A DNA stretch of 64,000 nt from Rhodobacteraceae bacterium IMCC1335 (GCA_039640495.1 CP046864.1:2591001-2655000), one strand, 5' to 3'. Positions 28,005-37,850 are shown, counted from the stretch's first letter. Translations and numbers: made by a program. Notes: a model not told the origin generated them from the letters alone.

Positions 28005-28681
28005 AGCGGTTCCAAATAACTGTGCCACAAATCCAGCATCACCTGATCCAGATCGCTCTCAGCATCTTCCCACAGATCACTCGCAGCAAAGCTGAGCGTA
28101 TATAGTGGCTGCGGCGCTTCACCCGCGCTATGGGCGTTGCTATCGGGAAAAACATGGTTGCCATGAAGCCTGATGATGGTGCCCACCTGCCCCATAACAT
28201 AGGCGGGAATACGCGAATGCCCACCAGCAACAGCAAGGTTGCCACTTCTGCGCACCCGCAGCTTTTGCCCAAGTTCAAACGCGATACCGTTACCGGCCTC
28301 TGCGCGCAATGTGGGGCCGCCGCTGGACAAGACAGCCGCCACTTTAGCAGCCGGCAAACGCCGCTGTTGCAGCTCTGGGGCGGCCGGTTGGGCGGATAGA
28401 GACGTCAGCTCTTCTGCGGTGACAATTGATTTTGCCACCAGCAAATCTGTCAAGCCTGCGAGCCATTTTTCATAATAGGAAAACCGCATGTAATCGCGCG
28501 GCTCCAAACATTCGCGCGCGTGGCGTGATTCATCCAGCGACCATCGCCCGAGGCTTCCGGCCGCGAGCGTAAGCGCCAAAGCATGGGCTTGCCACTCTTC
28601 TTTAAAAACCGGCTCGGGATCCGCCTCTCTGCGAACGGGGCCATCACCAAACCGTCCGCCCATATCATGCACGCGGCTCAT
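28001..28681 (-). CDS. nthB: Nitrile hydratase beta subunit
   Basis: 226 residues starting [16 protein letters not shown], the characteristic beta-subunit start (HDMGG). It continues with [38 protein letters not shown], and the C-terminal SH3-like barrel with GQKLRVRR, then [28 protein letters not shown] and [13 protein letters not shown]. It forms the heterodimer with the alpha subunit that hydrates nitriles to amides. The frame is open further upstream, but the ATG at 28681 overlaps the alpha-subunit TGA (ATGA) and matches the family start. Confidence 0.94.
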   Translation of the reverse strand: MSRVHDMGGRFGDGPVRREADPEPVFKEEWQAHALALTLAAGSLGRWSLDESRHARECLEPRDYMRFSYYEKWLAGLTDLLVAKSIVTAEELTSLSAQPAAPELQQRRLPAAKVAAVLSSGGPTLRAEAGNGIAFELGQKLRVRRSGNLAVAGGHSRIPAYVMGQVGTIIRLHGNHVFPDSNAHSAGEAPQPLYTLSFAASDLWEDAESDLDQVMLDLWHSYLEPL

Positions 28682-29298
28682 GCCGGGCTCTGAACGATGG
28701 CGGTGCCAATCATCGCATCGCGCGTGACCAATGCGGCCAACGCCTCGGCGCTCCACCCTTGCGTACCCGCGGGTTGCTGCGGGATCACCAAATACCGAAT
28801 TTCGGCGGTTGAATCCCAAGTTTTCAAGGCGACATCCCGCGCCAATTCAAGCCCGAACTCTGCCAGAACTTTTCGCGGCTCGCGCACCGCGCGGGCGCGG
28901 TATGCATCCGATTTATACCAGCCTGGCGGTATCCCCAAAAGGGGCCAAGGATAACAACTGCATAAAGTACAAACGACAAGATTATGCTGCCGATCGGTGT
29001 TTTCCAACGCCACAATATGTTCGCCTTGACGGCCATAAAACCCCATCTGGGAAACTGCAGCGGTTGCATCTGTCAAAAGCGCTGCGCGAAATGTCGGCTC
29101 TCGCCAAGCGCGCGCCACAACGGCCGCACCGTTTTGAGGGCCAATTTTATGTTCATATGTCTCGATAATCGCGTCCAACGCAGCCGGATCCACCAGCCCT
29201 TTTTCGACCAAAAGGCTTTCGAGCGCCTTCACCCGCAGGGCAGGATCTGAAGGCAGCAAACTATGCGGATGCGCGTCATCTGAATGATCATGGGGCAT
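28678..29298 (-). CDS. nthA: Nitrile hydratase alpha subunit, cobalt type
   Basis: 206-residue catalytic subunit. The metal site [10 protein letters not shown] is present; Thr in CTLCSC marks the cobalt (low-spin Co3+) class, whereas iron enzymes have CSLCSC. Around it lie [18 protein letters not shown] and [23 protein letters not shown], and [16 protein letters not shown] towards the end. The N-terminus is His/Asp-rich ([13 protein letters not shown]), as in many cobalt-type alpha subunits. No amidase or cobalt transporter gene is nearby. Divergent from secG. Confidence 0.95.
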   Translation of the reverse strand: MPHDHSDDAHPHSLLPSDPALRVKALESLLVEKGLVDPAALDAIIETYEHKIGPQNGAAVVARAWREPTFRAALLTDATAAVSQMGFYGRQGEHIVALENTDRQHNLVVCTLCSCYPWPLLGIPPGWYKSDAYRARAVREPRKVLAEFGLELARDVALKTWDSTAEIRYLVIPQQPAGTQGWSAEALAALVTRDAMIGTAIVQSPA

Positions 29299-29405
29299 TA
29301 AAACACTCTGACAAGGCGTTTGTCGCAGGTCAAGCGGCTATTGCCCCTTGCCCCGAGGCTAAAACTTACCTATCTAGCCGGAGCTTGTATAAAATTGGGT
29401 TTGAC

Positions 29406-29774
29406 ATGGAAAACGTCGTTCTGACCATTCATTTGCTTCTGGCTTTGGCACTGATCGCTTTGGTGCTGCTGCAACGCTCTGAGGGCGGCGGCCTTGGTCT
29501 TGGCGGCGGTGGCGGTGGCGATGGCGTGATGTCTGGGCGGTCAGCTGCATCGGCCTTAACCAAGCTCACATGGATCTTCGCGGTGGCATTTATCATCACG
29601 TCATTAACCTTAACGGCGATCGCCGCGCGCAAATCAGCCGGCTCTTCAGTTATTGACCGGCTAGGCGGCGCAAGCGCCGTTCAAAGCGAGCAACAAGGCG
29701 ACTCGCTGGATACCGATGCGCTTTTGCCACCGACGCCCCCAACCGAAGCGCCCCTGGTTCCAAGCGCCGACTGA
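29406..29774 (+). CDS. secG: Protein-export membrane protein SecG
   Basis: 122-residue SecYEG translocon subunit. Two transmembrane helices are present: VVLTIHLLLALALIALVLLQ, and LTWIFAVAFIITSLTLTAIA. Between them is the conserved QRSEGGGLGLGGGGGGDGVMSGR loop and SAASALTKLTW. The tail is Pro/acid-rich. The start at 29406 (MENVV) is preferred over an in-frame codon at 29385; neither has a strong Shine-Dalgarno. Upstream neighbour of pyrG, an order common in alphaproteobacteria. Confidence 0.95.
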   Translation: MENVVLTIHLLLALALIALVLLQRSEGGGLGLGGGGGGDGVMSGRSAASALTKLTWIFAVAFIITSLTLTAIAARKSAGSSVIDRLGGASAVQSEQQGDSLDTDALLPPTPPTEAPLVPSAD

Positions 29775-29879
29775 GCAGCCAATCCTTGAGGGTGGTGAAA
29801 TCACTGCAACATTATCTTGTGGTGATATTGCCTAACGGCACCGAATCCTTTATTGCTTAACCCCCGTGAGCCTGCCTGT

Positions 29880-29891
29880 TTCACGCGTGAA
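29880..29891. promoter_or_regulatory. 12-base perfect palindrome upstream of pyrG
   Basis: TTCACGCGTGAA is a perfect palindrome 57-68 bases before the pyrG ATG. CCTG on its left and CAGG on its right extend the dyad to about 22 bases. It has the size and symmetry of a repressor or activator site; the protein is not identified. Confidence 0.4.
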
Positions 29892-29947
29892 TTCAGGCGG
29901 TACATTCGGAAAATTTGCACCGAGAAACCCACGGGAGACAGCCAAAT

Positions 29948-31591
29948 ATGGCAAGATTTATTTTTATCACAGGCGGCGTTGTTTCTTCTTTGGGCAAGGG
30001 ATTGGCCTCGGCCGCCTTGGGCGCTTTGCTGCAGGCCCGCGGCTATAGTGTGCGATTGCGCAAGCTCGATCCTTATCTGAATGTAGATCCTGGCACGATG
30101 AGCCCGTTTGAACATGGCGAAGTGTTTGTGACCGATGATGGCGCTGAAACCGATTTAGATTTGGGTCATTATGAACGTTTCACGGGCGTGGCGGCGCGGC
30201 AAACCGATTCTGTGTCTTCCGGTAGAGTCTATTCTACGGTTTTGGAAAAAGAACGCCGCGGGGATTATTTGGGTAAAACCATTCAAGTGATCCCGCATGT
30301 GACCAATGAAATCAAAGATTTCATCAAAATTGGCGAGGATGAAGTTGATTTCATGCTTTGTGAAATCGGCGGGACGGTTGGCGATATCGAGGGCCTACCA
30401 TTTTTTGAAGCCATTCGTCAATTCTCGCAGGAAAAGCCGCGCGGCGAATGTCTTTTCATGCATTTGACCTTGTTGCCATTCATCAAAGCCAGTGGCGAGC
30501 TGAAAACAAAACCCACCCAGCATAGCGTTAAAGAATTGCGCTCAATCGGCATTGCCCCAGATATTTTGGTCTGCCGCTCAGAGGGCCAGATTCCTGAAAA
30601 AGAGCGCGAAAAACTGGCGCTGTTTTGTAATGTGCGGCCGGAAAGCGTGATCGCCGCGCAAGATTTAAAATCGATCTATGAGGCTCCCTTGGCCTATCAC
30701 CGCGAAGGCTTGGATCAGGCGGTGCTTGACGCGTTTCAGATTGCTCCGGCTCCGAAGCCGGATCTCGCGCGTTGGGAAGACGTGGCCGATCGGATTTACA
30801 ACCCCGAAGGCGCAGTGAATGTTGCGATTGTAGGAAAATATACGCAATTGGAAGATGCCTATAAATCGATCGCGGAAGCCCTTACCCATGGCGGCATGGC
30901 CAATCGCGTGCGCGTGCAAATTCAATGGGTCGATGCGGAAATTTTCGAAAGCCAAGATGTGGCGCCGCATCTGCAAGGCTTCCACGCGATCTTGGTGCCA
31001 GGCGGGTTTGGCGAGCGCGGCACAGAAGGCAAGATCAAAGCCGCCGAATTTGCCCGCCAGCACAACGTGCCTTATCTGGGTATTTGCCTTGGCATGCAAA
31101 TGGCCGTGATCGAAGCGGCGCGCAACGTGGTTGGGCTGAAAGCTGCAGGGTCAGAAGAATTTGACCATGAAGCCGGAAAACGGCGCTTTGAACCCGTGGT
31201 GTATCATTTGAAAGAATGGGTGCAAGGAAATCACAAAGTGGCGCGCAGCGTCTCAGATGACAAAGGCGGCACGATGCGCCTTGGCGCCTATGACGCCGCT
31301 TTGCTAGAAAACTCAAAAGTTGCAGACATTTATGGCACGCAAAAGATCGATGAACGCCACCGGCATCGCTATGAGGTGGATATCAAATATCGTGACCAGC
31401 TGGAAGCTGCGGGGCTACGGTTTTCCGGCATGTCCCCTGATGGCCGGTTGCCAGAGATTGTCGAGTGGACAGATCATCCCTGGTTTATCGGCGTTCAGTT
31501 TCACCCCGAGCTGAAATCAAAACCCTTTGATCCGCACCCGCTATTCAAAGATTTCATTCGCGCCGCAAAAGACGTCTCACGGTTGGTTTGA
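29948..31591 (+). CDS. pyrG: CTP synthase
   Basis: 547-residue enzyme that aminates UTP to CTP. The N-terminal synthetase domain begins [32 protein letters not shown] and has [40 protein letters not shown]. The C-terminal class I glutamine amidotransferase domain has [10 protein letters not shown], the nucleophile in [10 protein letters not shown], and [15 protein letters not shown] with the catalytic His-Glu. The ATG at 29948 has GGGAGA upstream and removes an 11-residue non-family extension. Followed by rlmJ. Confidence 0.97.
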   Translation: MARFIFITGGVVSSLGKGLASAALGALLQARGYSVRLRKLDPYLNVDPGTMSPFEHGEVFVTDDGAETDLDLGHYERFTGVAARQTDSVSSGRVYSTVLEKERRGDYLGKTIQVIPHVTNEIKDFIKIGEDEVDFMLCEIGGTVGDIEGLPFFEAIRQFSQEKPRGECLFMHLTLLPFIKASGELKTKPTQHSVKELRSIGIAPDILVCRSEGQIPEKEREKLALFCNVRPESVIAAQDLKSIYEAPLAYHREGLDQAVLDAFQIAPAPKPDLARWEDVADRIYNPEGAVNVAIVGKYTQLEDAYKSIAEALTHGGMANRVRVQIQWVDAEIFESQDVAPHLQGFHAILVPGGFGERGTEGKIKAAEFARQHNVPYLGICLGMQMAVIEAARNVVGLKAAGSEEFDHEAGKRRFEPVVYHLKEWVQGNHKVARSVSDDKGGTMRLGAYDAALLENSKVADIYGTQKIDERHRHRYEVDIKYRDQLEAAGLRFSGMSPDGRLPEIVEWTDHPWFIGVQFHPELKSKPFDPHPLFKDFIRAAKDVSRLV

Positions 31592-31665
31592 ATTTGAAAA
31601 CGGCTTGGAATATGGCTGTGGTTTTTGGCGTTCTTCAACCATCCAAACACGTTTAAAGCATCGCT

Positions 31666-32457
31666 ATGCTCTCTTATCAACATAGCTATCATGCCGGGAA
31701 CTTGGCAGATATTCACAAACACGCGGCTTTGGCATGGGTGTTGAGCTATCTGCTTAAAAAACCCAAACCTCTGAGCTATATTGAAAGCCATTCAGGCCGC
31801 GGATTATATGATCTTACCTCGCGCGAATCTGTGAAAACGGGCGAGGCCGAGGCGGGGATCACACTGGCGTTAAAAGCCGAATGGTTTGAGCCCGCGCACC
31901 CTTATTTGCGTGCCCTGCAAGACTGTCGCGCCTTGCATGGGCCGCATGCCTATCCGGGCTCGCCCATGATTGCCGCCTCACAGCTGCGCAAAGAAGATCA
32001 TCTTCATCTGGCCGAATTGCACCCGCAAGAACACGCCGCTTTGCGGGATAATCTGGCGCAATATAAAGCCAAGCTTTACCTCCAGAATGGCTTGGAGTTG
32101 CTGCAAGCGCTCTGCCCACCCACCCCGCGGCGCGGTTTGGTTTTGATGGATCCCAGCTATGAACTTAAACAAGATTATGCTGAAATCCCCAAAGTGCTTA
32201 CAAAAATAACGCGCAAATGGAACGTGGGCAGCATGATGCTTTGGTATCCCCTGCTACGCAGCGCGGCCCATAAGGAAATGTTGGCGCAGTTGGAAACGAT
32301 ATATCCAGAAGGGTTGCGCCATGAAGTTGTTTTTCCTCCCGCAAGAGAAACCCATAGAATGGTTGGCTCTGGCCTCTTCTTCATCAATCCGCCCTATGGG
32401 CTAATGGATGAATTGGCACGCCTGTCTTTCTGCTTTAAAAAAGGCCAAACGCAGTAA
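31666..32457 (+). CDS. rlmJ: 23S rRNA (adenine2030-N6)-methyltransferase RlmJ
   Basis: 263-residue SAM-dependent methyltransferase of the RlmJ (YhiR) family. Family landmarks: MLSYQHSYHAGNLADIHKHAALAWVL at the N-terminus, YIESHSGRGLYDL (SAM motif I region), YPGSPMIAA, and the catalytic DPSYELKQDY (DPPY-like motif IV). The C-terminus has GSGLFFINPPYGL. It methylates A2030 of 23S rRNA before ribosome assembly. Lies 74 bases after pyrG on the same strand. Confidence 0.95.
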   Translation: MLSYQHSYHAGNLADIHKHAALAWVLSYLLKKPKPLSYIESHSGRGLYDLTSRESVKTGEAEAGITLALKAEWFEPAHPYLRALQDCRALHGPHAYPGSPMIAASQLRKEDHLHLAELHPQEHAALRDNLAQYKAKLYLQNGLELLQALCPPTPRRGLVLMDPSYELKQDYAEIPKVLTKITRKWNVGSMMLWYPLLRSAAHKEMLAQLETIYPEGLRHEVVFPPARETHRMVGSGLFFINPPYGLMDELARLSFCFKKGQTQ

Positions 32458-32551
32458 CCGGCGCGCAAACGAACCGCAGCGCTACCTTTATTGAAATTTA
32501 ATCTCCCGCCCTATCTGATCTATTAGGGCCCTTACTCAGAAAGCATCACAT

Positions 32552-32989
32552 ATGTTCGGATCTTTTTTAAAATCCTTGCTCGAACCCCAAGCAGAGCCGC
32601 TTCACGACGAGGATGCGCGCCTCGCTATGACCGCTTTGCTGGTGCGTTTGGCCCGCGCGGATAATGAATATGCAGCCGCAGAAATCCACCGCATAACGCA
32701 GGTGATTATGGCGCGCTACAAACTGGCCGAACCAGAGGCGATCGCACTGCGCGAAACCGCAGAAACTTTGGAACAAGAGGCTCCTGACACCGTGCGTTTT
32801 ACCCGCGCCATTAAAGACCGCGTTGCCTATGAAGACCGGATTGCAGTTGTGGAAGCCTTATGGCAGGTGGCCTTGGCCGATGGCAATCGCGACGCGGAAG
32901 AAGACGCGCTGTTGCGTCTGGTTGTCAGTTTGCTGGGGGTTACAGATGTCGATAGCGCCTCTGCACGCCGCCGCGTGATGCAGGCATAA
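32552..32989 (+). CDS. TerB-like family protein
   Basis: 145 residues, all helical, with two repeats of the TerB-type acidic pattern: ALLVRLARADNEYAAAEIHRITQVI and EALWQVALADGNRDAEEDALLRLVVSLLGV. Each A-D-x-x-x-x-x-E unit can bind a metal ion. Similar short TerB-fold proteins are widespread in alphaproteobacteria without a tellurite operon, and none is seen here, so a role in tellurite resistance is not implied. A terminator follows at 33024. Confidence 0.85.
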   Translation: MFGSFLKSLLEPQAEPLHDEDARLAMTALLVRLARADNEYAAAEIHRITQVIMARYKLAEPEAIALRETAETLEQEAPDTVRFTRAIKDRVAYEDRIAVVEALWQVALADGNRDAEEDALLRLVVSLLGVTDVDSASARRRVMQA

Positions 32990-33023
32990 GAAACAAGGCC
33001 ACCCGCACAGCTAAAAAACCGCA

Positions 33024-33049
33024 AAAACATCTGCGAGCAGATATTTTTT
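33024..33049 (+). terminator. Rho-independent terminator after the TerB-like gene
   Basis: ATCTG (33029-33033) pairs with CAGAT (33038-33042) around CGAG, with an A-run on the left and TTTTTT (33044-33049) on the right. It lies 35 bases after the TerB-like stop codon and separates that unit from the transporter operon starting at 33104. Confidence 0.75.
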
Positions 33050-33103
33050 GATTGCATAACCTTTTATTTTACGGCGTAGTGCGAGCCTGAACAAAACGCC
33101 GAG

Positions 33104-33886
33104 TTGATATTGCCACAGCCAAAAGATGTTATTGAGATCTCCAAACTTCACAAATCCTATGGAGATTTGCAGGTTCTTAAAGGCGTGAGCCTGACCGCCC
33201 GTAAGGGGGATGTGGTATCGCTGATCGGATCTTCCGGTTCGGGAAAATCCACATTGCTGCGCTGTGTGAACTTACTGGAAGATAGCCAACAGGGCGAGAT
33301 CCTGTTTAACGGCGAGGCAGTGCTTTGGAGCGCGGGGAAATATAACCGTATGCCAGCCGATAAACAGCAGGTGCAAAAGATACGCACCAATCTATCTATG
33401 GTGTTCCAACAGTTTAATCTATGGGCGCATATGACCATATTGGAAAACGTGATGGAGGCACCCGTCACCGTGCTCAAACGCCCCCGGCCCGAGGTTGAAA
33501 CAAGCGCCCGCCGCTATCTTGAGCAGGTGGGCATTGGCGATAAATGCGATGCCTATCCGGCGCAATTATCAGGGGGGCAACAGCAGCGCGCGGCGATTGC
33601 GCGGGCGCTATGCATGGAGCCCGAAGCCTTACTATTTGATGAACCCACCTCAGCGCTTGACCCTGAGCTGGAACAAGAAGTTATCCGCGTGATCAAAGAT
33701 CTTGCGGCCGAAGGGCGCACGATGCTGCTCGTTACTCACGACATGAAATTGGCCACTGATGTGTCAAATCATGTTATATTTTTGCACCAAGGGCTTATCG
33801 AAGAACAAGGCGCGCCGAAAACCGTTTTCGACGCGCCGAAATCTGACCGGCTGCGACAGTTTTTAAGCTCGACTGTGGCGGCGTAA
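33104..33886 (+). CDS. Polar amino acid/amine ABC transporter, ATP-binding subunit
   Basis: 260-residue ATPase of the HisP/GlnQ family. Walker A LIGSSGSGKSTLLRC, Q-loop MVFQQFNLWAH, signature QLSGGQQQRAAIARAL, Walker B EALLFDEPTSALDPEL and H-loop LVTHDMKLA are all present. The frame has a stop at 33077-33079 and no ATG or GTG before the conserved part, so translation must start at a TTG: 33104, or 33110 two codons later. First gene of an operon with the binding protein, two permeases and a gamma-glutamylation pathway. Confidence 0.95.
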   Translation: MILPQPKDVIEISKLHKSYGDLQVLKGVSLTARKGDVVSLIGSSGSGKSTLLRCVNLLEDSQQGEILFNGEAVLWSAGKYNRMPADKQQVQKIRTNLSMVFQQFNLWAHMTILENVMEAPVTVLKRPRPEVETSARRYLEQVGIGDKCDAYPAQLSGGQQQRAAIARALCMEPEALLFDEPTSALDPELEQEVIRVIKDLAAEGRTMLLVTHDMKLATDVSNHVIFLHQGLIEEQGAPKTVFDAPKSDRLRQFLSSTVAA

Positions 33887-33908
33887 CATGACCAAAGGGA
33901 GATCTATC

Positions 33909-34625
33909 ATGACTATCCGTCTTTTAACTGCGGCAGCATTGGCGCTGTCAACTGGCATTGCATTTGCCGGCGATGTGGTGCGCATGGGCACAGAAGGAGC
34001 CTATCCCCCATATAACTTCATCAATGATGCTGGCGAGGTTGACGGCTTTGAGCGCGAATTGGGCGACGAGCTCTGCGCGCGTGCCTCTTTAACCTGCGAG
34101 TGGGTTGTCAATGATTGGGACAGCATTATCCCAAATTTGGTATCCGGCAATTATGACACAATCATCGCCGGTATGTCGATCACAGCCGAGCGGGATGAAG
34201 TAATTGATTTTACAAGCAATTACACGCAGCCTGATCCATCTGCCTATATGGCATTATCGGAGTCGGCTGATTTGAGCGGCGGCGTGATTGCAGCGCAATC
34301 AAACACCATTCAATCAAGCTATATCGCCTCTTCCGGTGCCACTTTGGTGGAATTTGCGACACCAGAAGAAACCATTGCCGCGGTGCGCAATGGCGAAGCT
34401 GATGCAGTTCTGGCCGATATGGCCTATCTGACCCCAATCGCGGATGAAAACGCCGATCTGATGCTGGTGGGTAATAAAGTGATGCTGGGCGGTGGTGTTG
34501 GCATGGGCATTCGTGAAAGCGATGGCGCATTGAAAGCAAAATTTAGCGCAGCGATTGACGCGATGAAAGCCGATGGCAGCTTGAACGCTTTGATTACCAA
34601 ATGGGAAATCGGCGAAACATTCTAA
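33909..34625 (+). CDS. ABC transporter periplasmic substrate-binding protein (polar amino acid type)
   Basis: 238 residues with a signal peptide (MTIRLLTAAALALSTGIAFA, cleavage near AFAGD) and a SBP_bac_3 domain: VRMGTEGAYPPYNFINDAGEVDGFERELGDELCARA, SIIPNLVSGNYDTIIAGMSITAERDEVIDFT and AVRNGEADAVLADMAYL. Binding proteins of this class carry amino acids, opines or small amines; the ligand cannot be assigned from sequence. The start at 33909 has GGGAG upstream. The genes downstream suggest an amine substrate. Confidence 0.94.
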   Translation: MTIRLLTAAALALSTGIAFAGDVVRMGTEGAYPPYNFINDAGEVDGFERELGDELCARASLTCEWVVNDWDSIIPNLVSGNYDTIIAGMSITAERDEVIDFTSNYTQPDPSAYMALSESADLSGGVIAAQSNTIQSSYIASSGATLVEFATPEETIAAVRNGEADAVLADMAYLTPIADENADLMLVGNKVMLGGGVGMGIRESDGALKAKFSAAIDAMKADGSLNALITKWEIGETF

Positions 34626-34694
34626 GCCGAAACACCGTTTTGATCGGGCCTTGGCTTTGGCTAAAAGGTCCGATCTTTCCCATCCCAACACCAA

Positions 34695-35591
34695 TTGGGG
34701 GATGTTATTTTTTCTTTTTGTACAAATCCTGATCTGCTGGCAGATGCGCAGTGGTGGGCCTGTTACCTGACAACCGGCAAACATGTTGGATTGTATAGGG
34801 CTGTGGGCACCGTTTTGCTGCTATTATTGATCACCGCGCCCGTGGTATTAGCTCTGGGATTTCTTGGCGCAATGGCCGCGCGATCAAGCACGCTTATTTT
34901 CAGCCTGCTCGGCCGGGGCTATGTCGCGATCGTGCGCGGCGTTCCCGATATCGCGTATTTTCTGTTTTTCGTTATTGCTTTGGATCAAATCCTCGAATGG
35001 ATGCGCCACAAGGCATTGTGCCGCGATTGGTCAGAGCCCATTCGCCAAGGCAATGATTTTGTGGTCTGCGATGCGGCCAAATTGCCGCTGTCCAGCGCCG
35101 CCCCTTGGGTGCATGATCTATACGGGTTTGCGCTGGCGGTTTTCACCTTTGGTATTGTATTTGGGGCCTTTGCCTCCAACGTCATCTATGGCGCGATGCG
35201 CGCAGTACCAAAAGCACAGCTTGAAACAGGCGCTGCTTATGGAATGAGCCAAAGCCAAGTTTTCTGGCGCATTTTAGTGCCGCAGATGTGGGTATATGCG
35301 CTGCCCGGGCTTGGTAATATTTGGATCCTTTTAATAAAAGCCACACCCCTGCTGTTTTTGCTTGGCATTGAAGATATCGTGTATTGGGCCCGCGAATTGG
35401 GTGGCACAAAAACCGCAAAATTCACCGATTATCCGCATGGCGATTACCGCATGTGGTATTTCTTTGCACTGCTGGTGTTCTATCTGGCCTTCACAAAATT
35501 ATCTGAAAACGTTCAAACCCGCTTGATGCGGCGGCTCAACCAAGGCCAAGCCACGCTGGGCGGCCAAGCGCAAGCGCGAGGATCCGCATGA
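34695..35591 (+). CDS. ABC transporter permease, HisQ-like
   Basis: 298-residue inner-membrane permease of the polar amino acid family. It contains YRAVGTVLLLLLITAPVVLALGF, VAIVRGVPDIAYFLFF and the cytoplasmic EAA loop ETGAAYGMSQSQVFWRILVPQMWVYALPGL that contacts the ATPase. An extra loop of about 45 residues (HKALCRDWSEPIRQGNDFVVC and on) sits between helices; related Roseobacter permeases also have it. No ATG is available in frame; TTG at 34695 is the probable start. Its stop codon overlaps the next start (ATGA). Confidence 0.93.
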   Translation: MGDVIFSFCTNPDLLADAQWWACYLTTGKHVGLYRAVGTVLLLLLITAPVVLALGFLGAMAARSSTLIFSLLGRGYVAIVRGVPDIAYFLFFVIALDQILEWMRHKALCRDWSEPIRQGNDFVVCDAAKLPLSSAAPWVHDLYGFALAVFTFGIVFGAFASNVIYGAMRAVPKAQLETGAAYGMSQSQVFWRILVPQMWVYALPGLGNIWILLIKATPLLFLLGIEDIVYWARELGGTKTAKFTDYPHGDYRMWYFFALLVFYLAFTKLSENVQTRLMRRLNQGQATLGGQAQARGSA

Positions 35592-36394
35592 GCTGTTGGG
35601 ACACAATTGCAGAGTATGGCCTTAGATCGCTGGGCATCGGCGAGCGGCTCTTACCACGCTCGGATTTCACGCTGTGTCAACAATTCACGCTGATCGGCTC
35701 GGGGATGATCTGGAACGTGTATTTTGGCGTTTTGGCCTTGGCAGCTGGTTTCTTTTTGGCCACAGCGCTGGCGCTTGGCAAAGCGTCACACCGCCGCCTT
35801 TTACGCAAACCCTGTGAGTGGTTTATTTTTATATTCCGCGGTTCGCCTTTGTTTATCCAGCTTTTTTTCGCGTATTTTTTATTTCTGGGTTTGAAAAGCA
35901 ACGTGCCCGCCTTTGCGCCTTTAACCTCGGCCTGGATGGGTGCGCTGCTGGTGCTGTTTTTGAACACAGCCGCCTATTCTGCCGAAATTTTTTATGGCGC
36001 GCTGCAATCCATTCCAAAGGGGGATTTGGATGCTGCTGATGCTTATGCGATCTCTGGATGGGCGCGGTTTCGCCGGATCATCTGGCCGACCATGTTGCGG
36101 CTGGGTTGGCCTGGTTACACCAATGAGGCAATCTTTTTATTTCACTCTACAACGCTGGTGTTTTTTTCAGCCTTTCCCGCCTGGCAGCAACGCGGAGATG
36201 CCTTATATTACGCCAATTACTTTGCCGATAAAACATTCAACCCTTTTATTCCCTATCCAATTTTAGCCGGGTATTTTGTTTTGCTGACTTTTTTGATTTT
36301 GGTCCTTTTTGGCCTTATCAACAAACGCCTTAACCGGCACCTGCCCCCCGATCAAACCGCGCGCTTGAAACTGCGTCCAATGCTAATTCGCTAG
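35588..36394 (+). CDS. ABC transporter permease, HisM-like
   Basis: 268-residue second permease. It has FTLIGSGMIWNVYFGVLALAAGFFLATALALGK, then FIFIFRGSPLFIQLFFAYFLF and the EAA loop LDAADAYAISGWARFRRIIWPTMLRLGWPGY. Translation is coupled to the preceding permease by a 4-base overlap at 35588-35591. With the ATPase and binding protein it completes a four-component importer. Confidence 0.93.
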   Translation: MSCWDTIAEYGLRSLGIGERLLPRSDFTLCQQFTLIGSGMIWNVYFGVLALAAGFFLATALALGKASHRRLLRKPCEWFIFIFRGSPLFIQLFFAYFLFLGLKSNVPAFAPLTSAWMGALLVLFLNTAAYSAEIFYGALQSIPKGDLDAADAYAISGWARFRRIIWPTMLRLGWPGYTNEAIFLFHSTTLVFFSAFPAWQQRGDALYYANYFADKTFNPFIPYPILAGYFVLLTFLILVLFGLINKRLNRHLPPDQTARLKLRPMLIR

Positions 36395-36485
36395 ATTTTT
36401 CAAGCCATTTTCTTTATGCAAAATCTGTCCAACCCCACCGCTAGGATGCTGTGAGTGATTCAAATAGACAAACAAGGGCAGACCA

Positions 36486-37802
36486 ATGGATCTGGATGAT
36501 TTCGATACGTTTCGAATTGCAACCTGCGATTTAAACGGCCAAATGCGCGGCAAGCGCATGCCCCAAAAAGATCAGGGAAAATTAGCCTCCGGCGATCTGC
36601 GTATGCCATTATCTGCGTTAAACGTAGATATTTGGGGGGCCGATATTGCCAATAGCCCGCTCTTATTTGCCTCTGGTGATGGCGATGGCTATCTGCTGCC
36701 AACCAATCGCGGGCCTGTACCAATGCCCTGGCTTGACCAGCCAAGCGCATTGGTGGGAATGTGGATGTTTGAAGAGGATGGCCGCCCTTTTGAAGGGGAT
36801 CCTCGGCACGCATTGGCCCAAATTCTGGACCGCTACGCCGCGCGCGGATGGCAAGCTGTGGCCGCCACCGAGCTTGAATTTTATCTGATCGATGACAGTG
36901 CTGAAAGCCCGAGGCCGCCGAAAGACCCCGCCAGCAATCGCAAAATCAACTCCAGCGCGATTCTATCTTTGCAACAGTTAGACGCGTTTGAAGCCTTCTT
37001 CTCAGAGCTTTATCAAAGCTGCGCGCAGATGGGGATCAACGCGCAAGCCGCCTCATCTGAAGCGGGCATCGGGCAATTCGAAATCAGCCTTCAACATGGC
37101 GATGCATTGCGCATTGCGGATGACACATGGCTGTTCAAAACCTTGCTCAAAGGCGTGGCACGCAAGCATGGCTATGCCGCAAGCTTTATGGCCAAACCCT
37201 ATCCAAACGATGCAGGAAACGGCTTACATCTGCATTTTTCGGTGATTGATGAGGCTGGAGGAAATATTTTTGATGACGGCACAAAACAGGGATCACCGCT
37301 GCTTCAAAACGCCATCGCAGGCTGCCTTGCCACGATGCGTGCCGCCACCCTTGGCTTTGCACCTCATGCCAATAGCTATGCGCGTATGGATCCAGAAAAC
37401 CACGCCCCCACATCAATTTGTTGGGGATATGAAAACCGCACGACCGCGCTGCGCATTCCCGCAGGCGCGCCCAGTGCTCGGCGGATCGAGCATCGTGTCG
37501 CAGGCGGCGATATAAATCCTTTTCTGACGCTCGGCCTTATACTGGGTGCGGCGTTGCTTGGCATCGAAGATGATCTTATACCGCCGCCGCCCATCACAGG
37601 CAACGCTTACAGCCAAGATCTACCACAATTGATCCATAGCTGGTCTGAAGCGATAGATATGTTTGAAAACGATCCGATGATTGCCCGAATCTTACCCGCA
37701 CAACTTATTGAAAACTTTTCTTTAACCAAACGCCAAGAACTTGACGGCTTGAAGAATATTCCGCAAGAAGAGCACTGGAAAACATATCTTGAAACCGTGT
37801 AA
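36486..37802 (+). CDS. Glutamine synthetase-like gamma-glutamyl amine ligase (first copy)
   Basis: 438-residue member of the GlnA/PuuA family. Metal and ATP sites are visible: ATELEFYLID, SSEAGIGQFEISLQHGD, NGLHLHFSVID and YENRTTALRIPAG. Glu and Arg residues needed for gamma-glutamyl phosphate formation are kept. Context (importer upstream; amidotransferase, second ligase and PuuB-like oxidase downstream) favours glutamylation of an amine such as putrescine over ammonia assimilation. The N-terminus is short, as in PuuA-type enzymes. Which amine is used is not visible in the sequence. Confidence 0.88.
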   Translation: MDLDDFDTFRIATCDLNGQMRGKRMPQKDQGKLASGDLRMPLSALNVDIWGADIANSPLLFASGDGDGYLLPTNRGPVPMPWLDQPSALVGMWMFEEDGRPFEGDPRHALAQILDRYAARGWQAVAATELEFYLIDDSAESPRPPKDPASNRKINSSAILSLQQLDAFEAFFSELYQSCAQMGINAQAASSEAGIGQFEISLQHGDALRIADDTWLFKTLLKGVARKHGYAASFMAKPYPNDAGNGLHLHFSVIDEAGGNIFDDGTKQGSPLLQNAIAGCLATMRAATLGFAPHANSYARMDPENHAPTSICWGYENRTTALRIPAGAPSARRIEHRVAGGDINPFLTLGLILGAALLGIEDDLIPPPPITGNAYSQDLPQLIHSWSEAIDMFENDPMIARILPAQLIENFSLTKRQELDGLKNIPQEEHWKTYLETV

Positions 37803-37850
37803 ACTGAACCTGCAACGATACAACGCCTTCCGAACGGCAAGTAGGGTTTT

